Shown: positions 1 through 5,783 of the stretch, one piece after another
Layout of the letters: each line of letters starts with the position of its first letter
Numbering within the stretch: position 1 is the stretch's first letter
DNA from: CAWUKV01 sp963923025
GTDB taxonomy: Bacteria > Cyanobacteriota > Cyanobacteriia > Phormidesmidales > Phormidesmidaceae
NCBI GenBank assembly: GCA_963923025.1
Contig: CAWUKV010000226.1
Span: 1 to 8,282, forward strand
Length of the DNA: 8,282 nucleotides
Reading direction: 5' to 3'
The notes under the pieces: generated by a model
Told to the model about the DNA's origin: nothing
Seen by the model: the letters and a program-made list of their open reading frames with translations, nothing else
Database searches by the model: none
Position numbers and translations under genes: made by a program

Positions 1-7
1 AAGACTA

Positions 8-25
8 TTTTAACCCTTGTTAAAA
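8..25. repeat. Short AT-rich inverted repeat near left edge
   Basis: Seven-base arms TTTTAAC (8-14) and GTTAAAA (19-25) flank a four-base loop, CCTT. The element lies about 150 bases upstream of the PRC-barrel gene. It could be an operator, or the end of a hairpin belonging to a gene left of the window. No G/C-rich stem or clean T-run marks it as a terminator. The rest of 1-171 shows no open gene, and I could not identify a convincing -35/-10 pair in it. Confidence 0.35.
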
Positions 26-171
26 CTCCAGGTTTCAAGATGGATGAGGTTTAGACGTGTGTCTCAATCTGTTGAATTAGCTTTTTTGTACGTGGTTTCT
101 CTCTTTCGATCCATAGATAGCTAAGAACATTTTTCTAAACTTATAAGCGTACTCCAAGAGAGGTTTTACCT

Positions 172-1122
172 ATGGCTCTGATGAAATTTAAAGAAGCGTA
201 TCCCAACTATCGCACTGAAATGAGCGATGATCGGGCGGCGCACTTCGATGACTACAGCGTATACGCTGGCGATGACAAAGTTGGCTCCATCAAAGATGCA
301 CTGTTCGAGTCCAACACTGGCAACATCCGCTACCTGATTGTTGACACTGGTTTCTGGTTCTTTGGTAAGCAGGTTTTGCTACCCATCGGTCTAGCAAACT
401 TCGATTACGATAACGAGCGGATTTACGTCAATGATTTGACTAAGGAACAGGTCGAAAACCTGCCTGAGTACAGCGATGACATGACTGTTGATCACGACTA
501 CGAAGAGCGTGTTACCGCTGGTTATCGCGACTTGGGCGAGGCTCGTACTCGCCAGTTCATGGGCAAAGAATACAAGGTTGATGAATACCGTGCCTACCCC
601 GGCAGTGCTGGCCTTTACGGCGTAACCGAGCACAACGCAAGCGCATCTGCGCCTGTTACTGAGCCTACCGCCGAGCCTATGGCTGCTGACCTGTACGACT
701 ACGATCGCGAGCCCGGTCTATACGCCATGGACGAAGGTGCGCATGCTCCTATCCGTCTATACCAAGAGCGCCTGATTGCTGACAAGGACCGCTATCAGAC
801 CGGTTCTGTAAGTGTTGGAAAGCGGGTAGAAACTGAGACTCAGGAAGTATCTGTTCCGGTACAAAACGAGCGTATCGTTATCGAGCGTTCTGCACCGGGT
901 ACAGCTACTCCAGTTTCTGGTGCGCCTGACTTCCGTGAAGGCGAGGTCGCTCGCATGGAAACTTATGCTGAAGAAGCTGACATTCGCAAAGAGGCATTCG
1001 TACGCGAAGAAGTCAACATCCGCAAGGAAGTGGATCGCGACGTTGTTACCGAGCGTGAGACTCTGCGCCGTGAGGAGCTAGAGGTTGACGCCGAAGGTAC
1101 GCCTGACGTCGTCACTCGCTAA
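172..1122 (+). CDS. PRC-barrel and DUF2382 domain protein
   Basis: This 316-residue soluble protein has two recognisable parts. Residues about 24-90 look like a PRC-barrel: a small beta domain with the run GNIRYLIVDTGFWFFGK followed by the strand-forming VLLPIG. Residues about 194-305 look like DUF2382, with a run of charged, heptad-like strands (VGKRVETETQEVSVPV, then alternating R/K/E/V to the end). An Ala/Pro/Glu-rich linker (about 155-190) joins them. The protein is very acidic and has no signal peptide or membrane segment. The same combination is common in cyanobacteria and Deinococcus relatives and is often linked to stress, but no biochemical role is established. The start is supported by GAGAGG at 158-163, eight bases upstream; Met4 would be too far from it. 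Codon choice (GCT, CGT, GGC, GAC) looks like that of a well-expressed gene. It appears monocistronic, with a terminator directly behind it. Confidence 0.85.
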   Translation: MALMKFKEAYPNYRTEMSDDRAAHFDDYSVYAGDDKVGSIKDALFESNTGNIRYLIVDTGFWFFGKQVLLPIGLANFDYDNERIYVNDLTKEQVENLPEYSDDMTVDHDYEERVTAGYRDLGEARTRQFMGKEYKVDEYRAYPGSAGLYGVTEHNASASAPVTEPTAEPMAADLYDYDREPGLYAMDEGAHAPIRLYQERLIADKDRYQTGSVSVGKRVETETQEVSVPVQNERIVIERSAPGTATPVSGAPDFREGEVARMETYAEEADIRKEAFVREEVNIRKEVDRDVVTERETLRREELEVDAEGTPDVVTR

Positions 1123-1152
1123 GTTTCAATACTGGATTGTCCAGTTACACCT

Positions 1153-1189
1153 AAGATCTCTAGCAATAGATTATTTCTATCAAGATCTT
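1153..1189 (+). repeat. Two-part stem-loop after the PRC-barrel gene
   Basis: An outer stem AAGATCT (1153-1159) / AGATCTT (1183-1189) and an inner stem ATAGA (1166-1170) / TCTAT (1176-1180) enclose the loop TTATT, with an asymmetric internal loop between the stems. It sits between the stop codon and the main terminator hairpin. It may protect the 3' end of the transcript or contribute to termination; this is inferred from base pairing alone. Confidence 0.4.
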
Positions 1190-1193
1190 TGTT

Positions 1194-1238
1194 AAGAAGC
1201 GGTACTTTCGGTCAAATTGGCTGAAAGTACCGCTTTTT
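1194..1238 (+). terminator. Rho-independent terminator of the PRC-barrel gene
   Basis: A perfect 12-bp stem, AGCGGTACTTTC (1198-1209) / GAAAGTACCGCT (1223-1234), has a 13-base loop and runs directly into a T-run (1234-1238). The A-rich flank 1194-1197 extends the pairing into the Ts. It lies about 75 bases after the stop codon and separates this gene from the small gene that follows. Confidence 0.85.
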
Positions 1239-1322
1239 GTTAAGGGTCTGTCTACGGTCAGATGCCGTTGGGCGCACGGTGCGATAGCATCCGGTCAAAC
1301 ATAATCTAAATAAACAACCGTT

Positions 1323-1577
1323 ATGTCAGCCCAATCTCCACTTACAGGTCCGGTACTGGTCAGCTGCGCAAAAGCCAACCTCACTGCCGGGATCGAAACT
1401 GCGGCTCAAAAATGCGGCTATGGTGACGATGTAGAAGGCTTTAAAGCCGCGCTCAACACCGCATGTTCAGACATGGGCGTAGAGCTTGAAGAATTCAGCG
1501 ATTTGTTGACCGATCAACAGCAGGTCAAAGTTGAAGGTGGGCTAGAGGTCGCGCCAGAAACCCCGACTGAGCTGTAG
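1323..1577 (+). CDS. Small conserved-type cyanobacterial protein, function unknown
   Basis: This is an 84-residue, acidic, soluble protein with no signal peptide or membrane span. Residues 1-60 look like a compact, mainly helical fold carrying three cysteines (C15, C31, C48). The tail (about 60-84) is hydrophilic and Pro/Glu-rich. I know of no named family for it; the regular amphipathic pattern and clean codon use suggest a real gene rather than a chance frame. No Shine-Dalgarno sequence is visible before the ATG (the upstream stretch is A-rich), which is common in cyanobacteria. A CATAAT hexamer at 1300-1305 could be a -10 box, but it lies only 17 bases from the start and has no matching -35. 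The gene stands alone between the PRC-barrel terminator and the structured gap before ftsH. The cysteines could bind metal or form a disulfide; that is speculation. Confidence 0.7.
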   Translation: MSAQSPLTGPVLVSCAKANLTAGIETAAQKCGYGDDVEGFKAALNTACSDMGVELEEFSDLLTDQQQVKVEGGLEVAPETPTEL

Positions 1578-1644
1578 CTTTGCCTTGTTTCTGAGTCGGG
1601 ACTGGCTAATTACCGGATCTGCCACTGTAGTCTGTGCCATTGAT

Positions 1645-1683
1645 GTTCTGCACTGAGTGAGGCCATCCCACTCAGTGCAGAAC
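1645..1683. repeat. Perfect 15-bp inverted repeat (long hairpin)
   Basis: The arms GTTCTGCACTGAGTG (1645-1659) and CACTCAGTGCAGAAC (1669-1683) are exact reverse complements around a nine-base loop. No T-run follows on either strand, so it is not a standard intrinsic terminator. Two smaller hairpins follow, GGC/GCC around TTT (about 1696-1704) and GCTACT (1720-1725) / AGTAGC (1735-1740). The 1578-1804 gap is therefore a chain of stem-loops, compatible with a structured 3' UTR, a small RNA, or a remnant of a small inverted-repeat element. Confidence 0.75.
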
Positions 1684-1742
1684 GTAATAAGTCGCGGCTT
1701 TGCCGTAGCGGATTGGGCGGCTACTACGCAAGGCAGTAGCTC

Positions 1743-1783
1743 TGAAAAGAAAAAGCCTAGCGAGCTGACCTCGCTAGGCTTTT
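1743..1783 (-). terminator. Rho-independent terminator of ftsH
   Basis: A perfect 14-bp stem, AAAAGCCTAGCGAG (1751-1764) / CTCGCTAGGCTTTT (1770-1783), has a five-base loop. Read on the minus strand it ends in a T-rich tail (complement of 1743-1755) and begins 21 bases after the ftsH stop. On the plus strand only four Ts follow the G/C stem, so it may also work weakly in the other direction for the small gene. Confidence 0.85.
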
Positions 1784-1804
1784 CTGCCAGGTTAGAGACT
1801 TGCT

Positions 1805-3673
1805 CTAGGCCGCAACAGGATCAGCCGTCTGAACGCGACCTAACATGTCCCTGAGTGCGCTTCCCTCAATCACTTCTTCTGATAGCAGCTGTTGAGTGAT
1901 TTCTTCGAGCAGGTCACGGTTTGCTTTGAGAATTGCCAGAGCGCGATCGTGGGCGGTTTCGACAATGCCCTTGACCTCAGCATCAATGGCCTTAGCCGTT
2001 TCCTCACTGACCGAGCGGCGGGCGTTGGGCATGCCGTTGTCCAAGAACATGTTCTGTTGCCCTTGGTCGTAGGCTAGGGGACCCAAAATGTCGCTCATGC
2101 CGTAGGTGGTGACCATTTGCTCGGCAATGGAGGTAGCCCGTTGCAGGTCGTTGGATGCGCCGGTTGTCACCGAGCCAAATACCACTTCTTCTGCGGAACG
2201 GCCTCCCAGCAAGGTGGCAATTTGTCCCTTTAGCTCTTCCTCGCTGTTAAGGAAGCGATCTTCCGTGGGCAGCTGTAGGGTGTAGCCTAGGGCTGCCATC
2301 CCGCGAGGCACGATGGAGATTTTTTCCACCTGTCCGCCGCTTGCGGTTACAGCACCCACAAGGGCGTGACCCACCTCGTGGTAAGCGACGATCTTTTTCT
2401 CTTTCTCGTTGAGGACGCGGCTCTTTTTCTCTAGCCCAGCAACCACACGCTCAATCGCTTCGTTAAAGTCTGCTTGAATGACGGCTTGGCGGTTGTTACG
2501 GGCAGCGAGAAGTGCGGCCTCGTTGACCAGGTTAGCCAGGTCTGCCCCGGCAAAGCCAGGGGTGCGGGTGGCGATGGCGTTTAGATCAACCGCGTCGTCC
2601 AGCTTCACCTCGGTGGCGTGAATTTTGAGAATCGCTTCTCGCCCCTTCAGGTCGGGTCGGTCCACCAGCACCTGCCGGTCGAAGCGGCCTGGACGCAGCA
2701 GCGCCTGGTCGAGGGTTTCGGGGCGGTTGGTGGCCGCTAGTACGATGATGGTATTCTCGCCCGCAGCGAAGCCGTCCATTTCGGTGAGTAGCTGGTTCAG
2801 CGTTTGCTCCCGCTCATCGTTGCCGCCGTAGAAGCCGCCGGATGAGCGCGATTTACCAATGGCGTCTAGCTCGTCAATGAAGATGATGCAGGGGGCCTGC
2901 TTTTTGGCCTGCTCGAATAGGTCACGGACGCGGGAGGAGCCCACACCCACAAACAGCTCGATAAATTCAGAGCCAGAAATGCTAAAGAAGGGAACTCCGG
3001 CCTCACCGGCTACGGCCTTCGCCAGCAGAGTTTTACCGGTTCCCGGAGGACCCACCAGCAGCACGCCTTTGGGAATTTTGGCCCCAATGTCGGTAAACCG
3101 CTTGGGCGTCTTGAGGAAGTCGACGATTTCGACCAGTTCGGTCTTGGCTTCTTCGACCCCGGCTACATCGTCAAAGGTGACGCGGGTAGACTCGTCATCG
3201 GCATAGACTTTGGCTTTGCTTTTACCAATGGAAAGCGCACCGGGCGCACCGCCACCGCCGCGAGCCAGGAAGAAGCGCCACACCGCTACAAAAATCAGCG
3301 GCGGAATCACCCAACTCAGCAGGCCGCCAATCCACTGGTTGCGGGCCGGGGGCGGGGCCGAGAAGACCACACCGTTGGCTTCTAGCACGTCTGGCAGTTT
3401 CAGGTCAAAAATAGGCGTCGTCGAGTACACCTGCCCAGGCTCACCATCATTGGCTTTGAGCTGGTAGCGGATTTCGTTCTGACCCACCGAGGCACGAGCC
3501 ACTTCGCCCTCCTGCACCTGGTGGAGGAACATACTGTAGGGTGTGCGCGGCGTCTGGGGGCCTAGGATCGCTGGCAGCAGCGTGTTCAAGATGAGCAAGC
3601 CGCTGGCTACCAGTAGGACGATATTGATAATCGACCGGGAGCGCGGCGGTTTTGGCGGTTCTTTCACAGGCAT
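1805..3673 (-). CDS. ftsH: ATP-dependent zinc metalloprotease FtsH
   Basis: This is a membrane-anchored AAA+ protease (622 residues, normal length) that forms hexamers, pulls out membrane or soluble substrates and degrades them processively. Visible in order: TM1 about 15-37; an extracytoplasmic FtsH domain about 38-116 (lumenal or periplasmic side); TM2 about 117-136; a Gly-rich linker; Walker A GPPGTGKT 208-215; the pore loop FVGVG 241-245; Walker B IIFIDELDA 263-271; the second region of homology from about 314, ending GRFDR with arginine fingers R330 and R333; the zinc motif HEVGH 432-436; and the third zinc ligand D509. All catalytic residues are present. Cyanobacteria have four FtsH paralogues. 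The signatures VRDLFEQAKKQAPC and DELDAIGKSR and the N-terminal region resemble, from memory, the FtsH1/FtsH4 type rather than the FtsH2/FtsH3 proteins of photosystem II repair. The start is fixed by AAGGAG (complement of 3685-3690), 11 bases upstream. The gene is monocistronic with its own terminator. Confidence 0.97.
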   Translation of the reverse strand: MPVKEPPKPPRSRSIINIVLLVASGLLILNTLLPAILGPQTPRTPYSMFLHQVQEGEVARASVGQNEIRYQLKANDGEPGQVYSTTPIFDLKLPDVLEANGVVFSAPPPARNQWIGGLLSWVIPPLIFVAVWRFFLARGGGGAPGALSIGKSKAKVYADDESTRVTFDDVAGVEEAKTELVEIVDFLKTPKRFTDIGAKIPKGVLLVGPPGTGKTLLAKAVAGEAGVPFFSISGSEFIELFVGVGSSRVRDLFEQAKKQAPCIIFIDELDAIGKSRSSGGFYGGNDEREQTLNQLLTEMDGFAAGENTIIVLAATNRPETLDQALLRPGRFDRQVLVDRPDLKGREAILKIHATEVKLDDAVDLNAIATRTPGFAGADLANLVNEAALLAARNNRQAVIQADFNEAIERVVAGLEKKSRVLNEKEKKIVAYHEVGHALVGAVTASGGQVEKISIVPRGMAALGYTLQLPTEDRFLNSEEELKGQIATLLGGRSAEEVVFGSVTTGASNDLQRATSIAEQMVTTYGMSDILGPLAYDQGQQNMFLDNGMPNARRSVSEETAKAIDAEVKGIVETAHDRALAILKANRDLLEEITQQLLSEEVIEGSALRDMLGRVQTADPVAA

Positions 3674-3723
3674 AGGATGCGTTTCTCCTTCTTTAGGTAG
3701 AGTGCTGCGTCATCGTTAGTTTT

Positions 3724-3752
3724 TGTATGGTCTTACCCTAGCAAGGTTTTAA
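3724..3752 (-). promoter_or_regulatory. Weak candidate ftsH promoter with palindrome over -35
   Basis: On the minus strand TTAAAA (3747-3752) and CATACA (3724-3729) are 17 bases apart and could serve as -35 and -10 boxes, but both match the consensus poorly. The -35 candidate is embedded in the interrupted palindrome AGGTT-TT-AACCT (3744-3755), a possible operator. The gap 3674-3924 between the divergent genes holds nothing else I can support beyond a HIP1 site. I found no convincing promoter for the + gene. Confidence 0.25.
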
Positions 3753-3837
3753 CCTGCATCCTGGGACTGAAAACCGTACCGGATGTGTCGGTTTGTAACA
3801 GAGATAGAAAAAGTCTGACAGGGCGTCACTCGAAGGC

Positions 3838-3845
3838 GCGATCGC
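3838..3845. repeat. HIP1 palindrome GCGATCGC
   Basis: This is an exact copy of the highly iterated palindrome that is over-represented in many cyanobacterial genomes. It supports the cyanobacterial assignment. It lies in the ftsH / membrane-protein intergenic region and has no implied function for either gene. Confidence 0.8.
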
Positions 3846-3924
3846 ACCTGTGATAGCGTGCTAATCGCCCCCAAGCTCCGGCTCTGGCAGCAGGAGCACT
3901 GCAATCCAATGTCTAGACAACCCT

Positions 3925-4542
3925 ATGACCCTAAGCTTCAGAAACCCTCAGCTGCTGGCCCATCAGGTTGAACTGTCGGGTGAGGTGGGGGCGACGCTGC
4001 ACATTGAACCTGCTGACAATCCTCGGGCAGGCGAACCGTCGGTCACCTGGTTTGCCCTGGTAACCCAAGGGGGCCGTCCAGTGCCGCTGGCTGCCTGTGA
4101 CTGTACCCTTGCCGTCTACACGCTGCCTCGCCAGTCTGATGATGCGCCGGTTTCAGAACCCGTACTCAGCCCCCTCTCCGCCGAGGGGTATGAGGCCATT
4201 CCCTCCGCTGAAATCACCTTTCCTGCTGTTGGTGAATACGAACTGCTGCTAACGGGTAGCGCAACTGGCGACCCCGCCTTTGAACCCTTCGAGCTGAGCT
4301 TTGATGTACTTGTTGCTAGAGGTGCGCAGAGTGACCCGTCGGTAGAGACCACAGCGGAGCCCTCAGCCGAGTCAGAACTGCCCGCTGCTACGTCGGAGGC
4401 TACAGAATCTGTTGTGGAACCTTCGACAGGTGAACCTGTTGCTAGCGAAGGCTTTAGTCCCTGGCCCTTAATAGGTGTTTTGTTGTTGGGCGCTATAATT
4501 GGCGGTGTAGCCTATATGGCCCTGAGAAATAAGATAAGTTGA
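3925..4542 (+). CDS. Membrane-anchored Ig-like domain protein, function unknown
   Basis: This is a 205-residue protein with three parts. Residues about 12-132 form a beta-rich domain resembling the YtkA/FixH/CopC-like immunoglobulin folds of cell-envelope proteins: LAHQVELSGEVGATLHIEP, an RAGEP turn, a CDC pair (C58, C60) and a final strand near 121-131. Residues about 133-178 are a Ser/Thr/Glu/Pro-rich low-complexity linker. Residues about 179-200 are a single hydrophobic helix followed by the basic tail RNKIS. By the positive-inside rule the tail is cytoplasmic, so the Ig-like domain should face the periplasm or lumen. Yet no N-terminal signal peptide is visible: only a dozen residues precede the domain. 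The reading frame is open back to 3865 but offers no ATG, GTG or TTG codon. The AGGAG at 3892-3896 fits an out-of-frame ATG (3909) that stops after 20 codons. H13, H26, C58 and C60 could bind metal (inference). It is divergent from ftsH and convergent with petJ. Confidence 0.75.
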   Translation: MTLSFRNPQLLAHQVELSGEVGATLHIEPADNPRAGEPSVTWFALVTQGGRPVPLAACDCTLAVYTLPRQSDDAPVSEPVLSPLSAEGYEAIPSAEITFPAVGEYELLLTGSATGDPAFEPFELSFDVLVARGAQSDPSVETTAEPSAESELPAATSEATESVVEPSTGEPVASEGFSPWPLIGVLLLGAIIGGVAYMALRNKIS

Positions 4543-4553
4543 CCTATGGGACA

Positions 4554-4593
4554 ACCCCAAAGCCTTCTCACGTCGGAAAGAGGGCTTTGGGGT
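4554..4593. terminator. Stem-loop between the convergent genes
   Basis: ACCCCAAAGCCTTCT (4554-4568) pairs with AGAGGGCTTTGGGGT (4579-4593), with one G-T wobble and a ten-base loop. It begins 11 bases after the stop of the + gene and lies 64 bases beyond the petJ stop on the other strand. No long T-run follows on either strand, so it is a probable but non-canonical 3' end for one or both convergent transcripts. Confidence 0.55.
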
Positions 4594-4656
4594 GTAGATG
4601 CTCTTTAGTGGCTTCTCGGAAGGTAGTCTACATATCTGCTTACCGCTGGTTTGTAA

Positions 4657-5013
4657 CTATCCAACCCAGCCGTTCTCAGCCTGCGATTTCACATATGCAG
4701 CCACGTTCTCAATCTGTTCCGGTGTTAGGCGACCGCTGAAGGCAGGCATGGCATTCTTACCGTTCGTGACCTGATAGACAATGGCTTCTACGTTGTGATC
4801 GGTACCAAAGTTCTCCAGATACTGTTCTAGCGCATCCTGCTTTAGCGTTTTCATGCCCATGACCACATTGCCGCCGCCCATGTGGCAGGCGGCGCAGTTG
4901 TTGGCAAAGACCTGACGCCCCTGGGCAATATCGCCATCGGCAAAGGCGGGGGCAGGTAGGGCAAATAGGGCAGCGGCAACAATTGCCACTACCGCAGTAA
5001 AAAAGGCTTTCAT
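4657..5013 (-). CDS. petJ: Cytochrome c6 precursor
   Basis: This is a soluble class I c-type cytochrome of the thylakoid lumen. It carries electrons from cytochrome b6f to photosystem I (also to terminal oxidase) and substitutes for plastocyanin when copper is scarce. The 118-residue precursor has a signal peptide at residues 1-25 (MKAFF, a hydrophobic core, ending APAFA), giving a mature protein of 93 residues starting DGDIAQG, close to the usual 85-90. The heme site CAACH is at precursor residues 40-44 and the axial methionine is M89 in NAMPAF. The C-terminal helix ending near ENGW is typical. The reading frame extends 22 codons further upstream to 5079, but that extension is not signal-like and overlaps the promoter. 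GAGAGGA (complement of 5019-5025), five bases before 5013, supports the shorter start. It is transcribed alone from its own promoter, which in related organisms is often copper-repressed. Confidence 0.96.
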   Translation of the reverse strand: MKAFFTAVVAIVAAALFALPAPAFADGDIAQGRQVFANNCAACHMGGGNVVMGMKTLKQDALEQYLENFGTDHNVEAIVYQVTNGKNAMPAFSGRLTPEQIENVAAYVKSQAENGWVG

Positions 5014-5018
5014 GTTAA

Positions 5019-5025
5019 TCCTCTC
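5019..5025 (-). promoter_or_regulatory. Ribosome binding site fixing the petJ start
   Basis: GAGAGGA on the minus strand lies five bases upstream of the ATG at 5013-5011. It places translation at the signal-peptide methionine rather than at the upstream ATG at 5079, which would lie inside the promoter. Confidence 0.75.
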
Positions 5026-5042
5026 AAAGCGTAAGCCTTTGT

Positions 5043-5079
5043 AGTATGAGAAGCGGCTTTGTTGTCTGTCAAAAGACAA
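5043..5079 (-). promoter_or_regulatory. petJ promoter with inverted repeat over the -35 box
   Basis: On the minus strand a perfect TTGACA (-35, 5067-5072) is followed after 18 bases by CATACT (-10, 5043-5048, four of six consensus bases). This predicts a transcript start near 5035 and a leader of about 20 bases. An inverted repeat TTGTCT (5062-5067) / AGACAA (5074-5079) flanks and overlaps the -35 hexamer, a position suited to a repressor operator. Copper control of petJ by BlaI-type repressors is known in other cyanobacteria; whether this repeat is such a site is inferred. Confidence 0.6.
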
Positions 5080-5111
5080 GCCGTCAGAGTATGGACTGTT
5101 GTAACTGTGGG

Positions 5112-5163
5112 AGGGCTGTGTGAGCCCCTCAGGGGAGAAGGGCAGACGCCCTAGCGGCTTCTC
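5112..5163. repeat. Cluster of small G/C-rich hairpins
   Basis: GGGCT (5113-5117) / AGCCC (5123-5127) and AGGGC (5139-5143) / GCCCT (5148-5152) form two adjacent hairpins. GAGAAG (5135-5140) / CTTCTC (5158-5163) can form an alternative outer stem around the second. The cluster lies between the stop of the Trypco1-like gene and the petJ promoter. On the minus strand the T-run precedes rather than follows the stems, so a standard terminator is not supported; a processed or structured 3' UTR is possible. Confidence 0.4.
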
Positions 5164-5218
5164 AAAAAGTGGGCTCAGAAGATGGCGACTTCAGTACCAT
5201 AACTTGAGCACTACTCTC

Positions 5219-5746
5219 CTAGTCTACAGTCCCCATTGACTCTCCGGCGTTGTCAGAAACTGTTGTTGGTTGGGGTGGTGTCAGCTTGCACTCCAGCGAA
5301 ACTTTGACGCTGCATTCTACAGAGTTTGAGGCAATGTAGGGGATTTGCAGGGTGGTGTCTAGGCCAATGCCAAATTCGAGGGTGACTTTTTCGACTTGGA
5401 CTTCGGTGAGGGCGGCGCTGCGAATATCTTGGATGACGTGGGTGGTGTAGGTTTTGACTAGGGTGCCGACGCGCTGGGCTGGGGTGGGCATGGTGGTGCG
5501 CGTTACAGGTTCGCCGGAGTCGGTGACGCCGTGACGGTTGGAGTAGCCCGACCAGCCTTTACTGGTGCGGCGGCGGACTTCGGGTTCTGCCCCTGGTTCG
5601 TTGGGCAGCTCTAGGTCGTCTTCGGGCTCGTTGGTGTCTGGGGCGGGCTCTAGGGACCGGGCGATGTCGGCGCTGTCGATCTCGTCGTTGGTTTGGACAT
5701 AGATGATGGTGTCGTCATCGAGTCGGAAGGGTTTAATCTGGCCCAT
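5219..5746 (-). CDS. Trypco1-like (trypsin-co-occurring domain 1) protein
   Basis: This is a 175-residue, acidic, soluble protein with no signal peptide or membrane span. It resembles the Trypco1 (CU044_2847) family of small domains that accompany trypsin-like, CHAT and similar effector genes in NTP-dependent conflict systems. The N-terminal strands (residues 1-20, RLDDDTIIYVQTND) match the opening beta hairpin of that family. The C-terminal half (about 92-155) matches its core: a helix around TYTTHVIQDI, then VQVEKVTLEFGIGLD (the family's conserved EFG-type strand), then a strand pair ending VECSVKVSLEC. Between them is an unusually long spacer (about 31-90), first acidic and proline-rich, then basic (RRR 58-60) and polar. 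The family match is by memory of sequence pattern, not by a search. No Shine-Dalgarno sequence precedes the ATG. Divergence from the CHAT-STAND gene, 177 bases away, is the main support for a shared function. Its molecular role is unknown; sensing, adaptor or substrate roles are all possible. Confidence 0.75.
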   Translation of the reverse strand: MGQIKPFRLDDDTIIYVQTNDEIDSADIARSLEPAPDTNEPEDDLELPNEPGAEPEVRRRTSKGWSGYSNRHGVTDSGEPVTRTTMPTPAQRVGTLVKTYTTHVIQDIRSAALTEVQVEKVTLEFGIGLDTTLQIPYIASNSVECSVKVSLECKLTPPQPTTVSDNAGESMGTVD

Positions 5747-5777
5747 GTTGTGGTGCTGAGGAAAGAATCTGTGTGAA

Positions 5778-5783
5778 ATTGTA
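5778..5783 (-). promoter_or_regulatory. Candidate -10 box for the Trypco1-like gene
   Basis: TACAAT on the minus strand is a good -10 match about 32 bases before the ATG, predicting a short leader. I see no acceptable -35 at 16-18 bases, so this is a weak call. The divergent gap 5747-5923 also holds the interrupted palindrome GGTT-TT-AACC (5818-5827). I found no clear promoter for the CHAT gene. Confidence 0.25.

Noticed and set aside
1657..1854. 65-codon + frame across the hairpin region and the ftsH 3' end
   Set aside because: It starts inside the long hairpin, has no protein-like pattern, crosses the ftsH terminator and overlaps ftsH coding sequence.
2859..3467. Two + strand frames inside ftsH (2859-3206 and 3210-3467)
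   Set aside because: Both are antisense shadows of a strongly conserved protease gene, with Ser/Pro/Arg-rich composition and no start context.
4116..4352. Minus-strand frame inside the 205-residue membrane-protein gene
   Set aside because: It is an antisense shadow of a gene with a coherent domain, linker and membrane helix; it is low-complexity Ser-rich sequence.
4539..4739. 66-codon + frame over the convergent gap and the petJ 3' end
   Set aside because: It overlaps the stop of the preceding gene and the antisense of petJ, runs through the terminator-like stem and shows no protein signature.
4657..5079. Longer petJ reading frame starting at 5079
   Set aside because: The extra 22 codons are not signal-peptide-like and overlap the TTGACA/CATACT promoter, and a good ribosome site serves the start at 5013.
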